Shown here: positions 63,676 to 64,000 of the stretch, in pieces | Position numbering within the stretch: the first letter of the stretch is position 1 | Layout of the letters: every line of letters begins with the position of its first letter | Translations under genes and position numbers: made by a program | NCBI GenBank assembly: GCA_025917655.1 | Contig: CP084609.1 | Coordinates: 1,798,001-1,862,000 of the forward strand | Reading direction: 5' to 3' | DNA from: Chlorella sorokiniana | Taxonomy: Eukaryota; Chlorophyta; Trebouxiophyceae; Chlorellales; Chlorellaceae | Length of the DNA stretch: 64,000 nucleotides | The notes under the pieces: generated by a model | What the model was told of the DNA's origin: nothing | What the model saw: the letters and a program-made list of their open reading frames with translations, nothing else | Databases searched by the model: none

Positions 63676-64000
63676 GCGCCGCCGCATCGCTCGCCGGTAA
63701 CATCACGCACTGCTTGGATGGCCCTGGGTGTCGTGCGCGCGCACAGCGGGCAGCGCTGACCCTCGACGCTGCTGCTGCCTATGCATGCAGCAGTTCTGTT
63801 TTTATAGGCCATTTTTCTGCCAAAGCTGGATGTTTTCACCCATCATTGTGCAGTTGTTGTACTTGCTGAGATTTCGGATTTTCAGCATTACATTTTTATT
63901 TTTATTTTTCATGAAGCCGCGTCGTCGCTGGCTGCTGCAACCGCCATGCAGGAGCAGAAGCCGGAATTCTGCCCACGCACGATAACCGAGCTGACAGCGA
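63676..64000. other. 3' flank of the diflavin reductase
   Basis: AT-rich towards the right, with a T-rich stretch near 63885-63912. No coding sequence and no clear TGTAA. Confidence 0.5.

Overview
This window is nuclear DNA from a green alga, most likely a Chlorella-like trebouxiophyte. The sequence is very GC-rich, and the genes are close together and cut by many short GT-AG introns (a few GC-AG). Several 3' ends carry the chlorophyte polyadenylation signal TGTAA. Proteins have plastid- or plant-type homologues (CPP1, bestrophin, XEG113, RWP-RK, hydroxyproline-rich wall protein). I saw no rRNA, tRNA, CRISPR array, prokaryotic operon or recognisable transposon.

Layout, left to right. A BEACH-WD40 protein (+, 5' end outside the window) converges on a dCTP pyrophosphatase (-). 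Next come a secreted Ala/Gln/Gly-rich repetitive protein built from phase-0 exons (+) and an mTERF-like protein (-), which converge. The V-ATPase subunit a gene (+) shares a divergent promoter region with the mTERF gene. It is followed by a bestrophin-family anion channel (+) and a secreted modular SPPPP-type wall protein (+). Then come two head-to-head XEG113-related genes: the minus-strand copy keeps only the C-terminal half, the plus-strand copy has the whole GT77 architecture. NEDD1 (-) and a very long RWP-RK regulator (+) diverge from a 1.6 kb spacer. An Ala-rich coiled-coil protein (-), CPP1 (+), an unrecognised Ser/Pro-rich polyQ protein (-) and an NADPH diflavin reductase of the P450-reductase type (+) complete the window.

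The most interesting biology is at 28.9-40.7 kb. A hydroxyproline-rich glycoprotein candidate lies beside two relatives of the enzyme that arabinosylates such proteins in plants, so substrate and enzyme may be neighbours. The silk-like modular gene at 11.0-13.6 kb is the best candidate for an undescribed protein type.

Caution on quality: almost every gene shows reading-frame slips inside otherwise conserved exons, often at C or G runs that look one base short. I read these as sequencing or assembly indels rather than as pseudogenes. Exact exon ends and protein lengths below are therefore approximate unless an explicit exon list is given.
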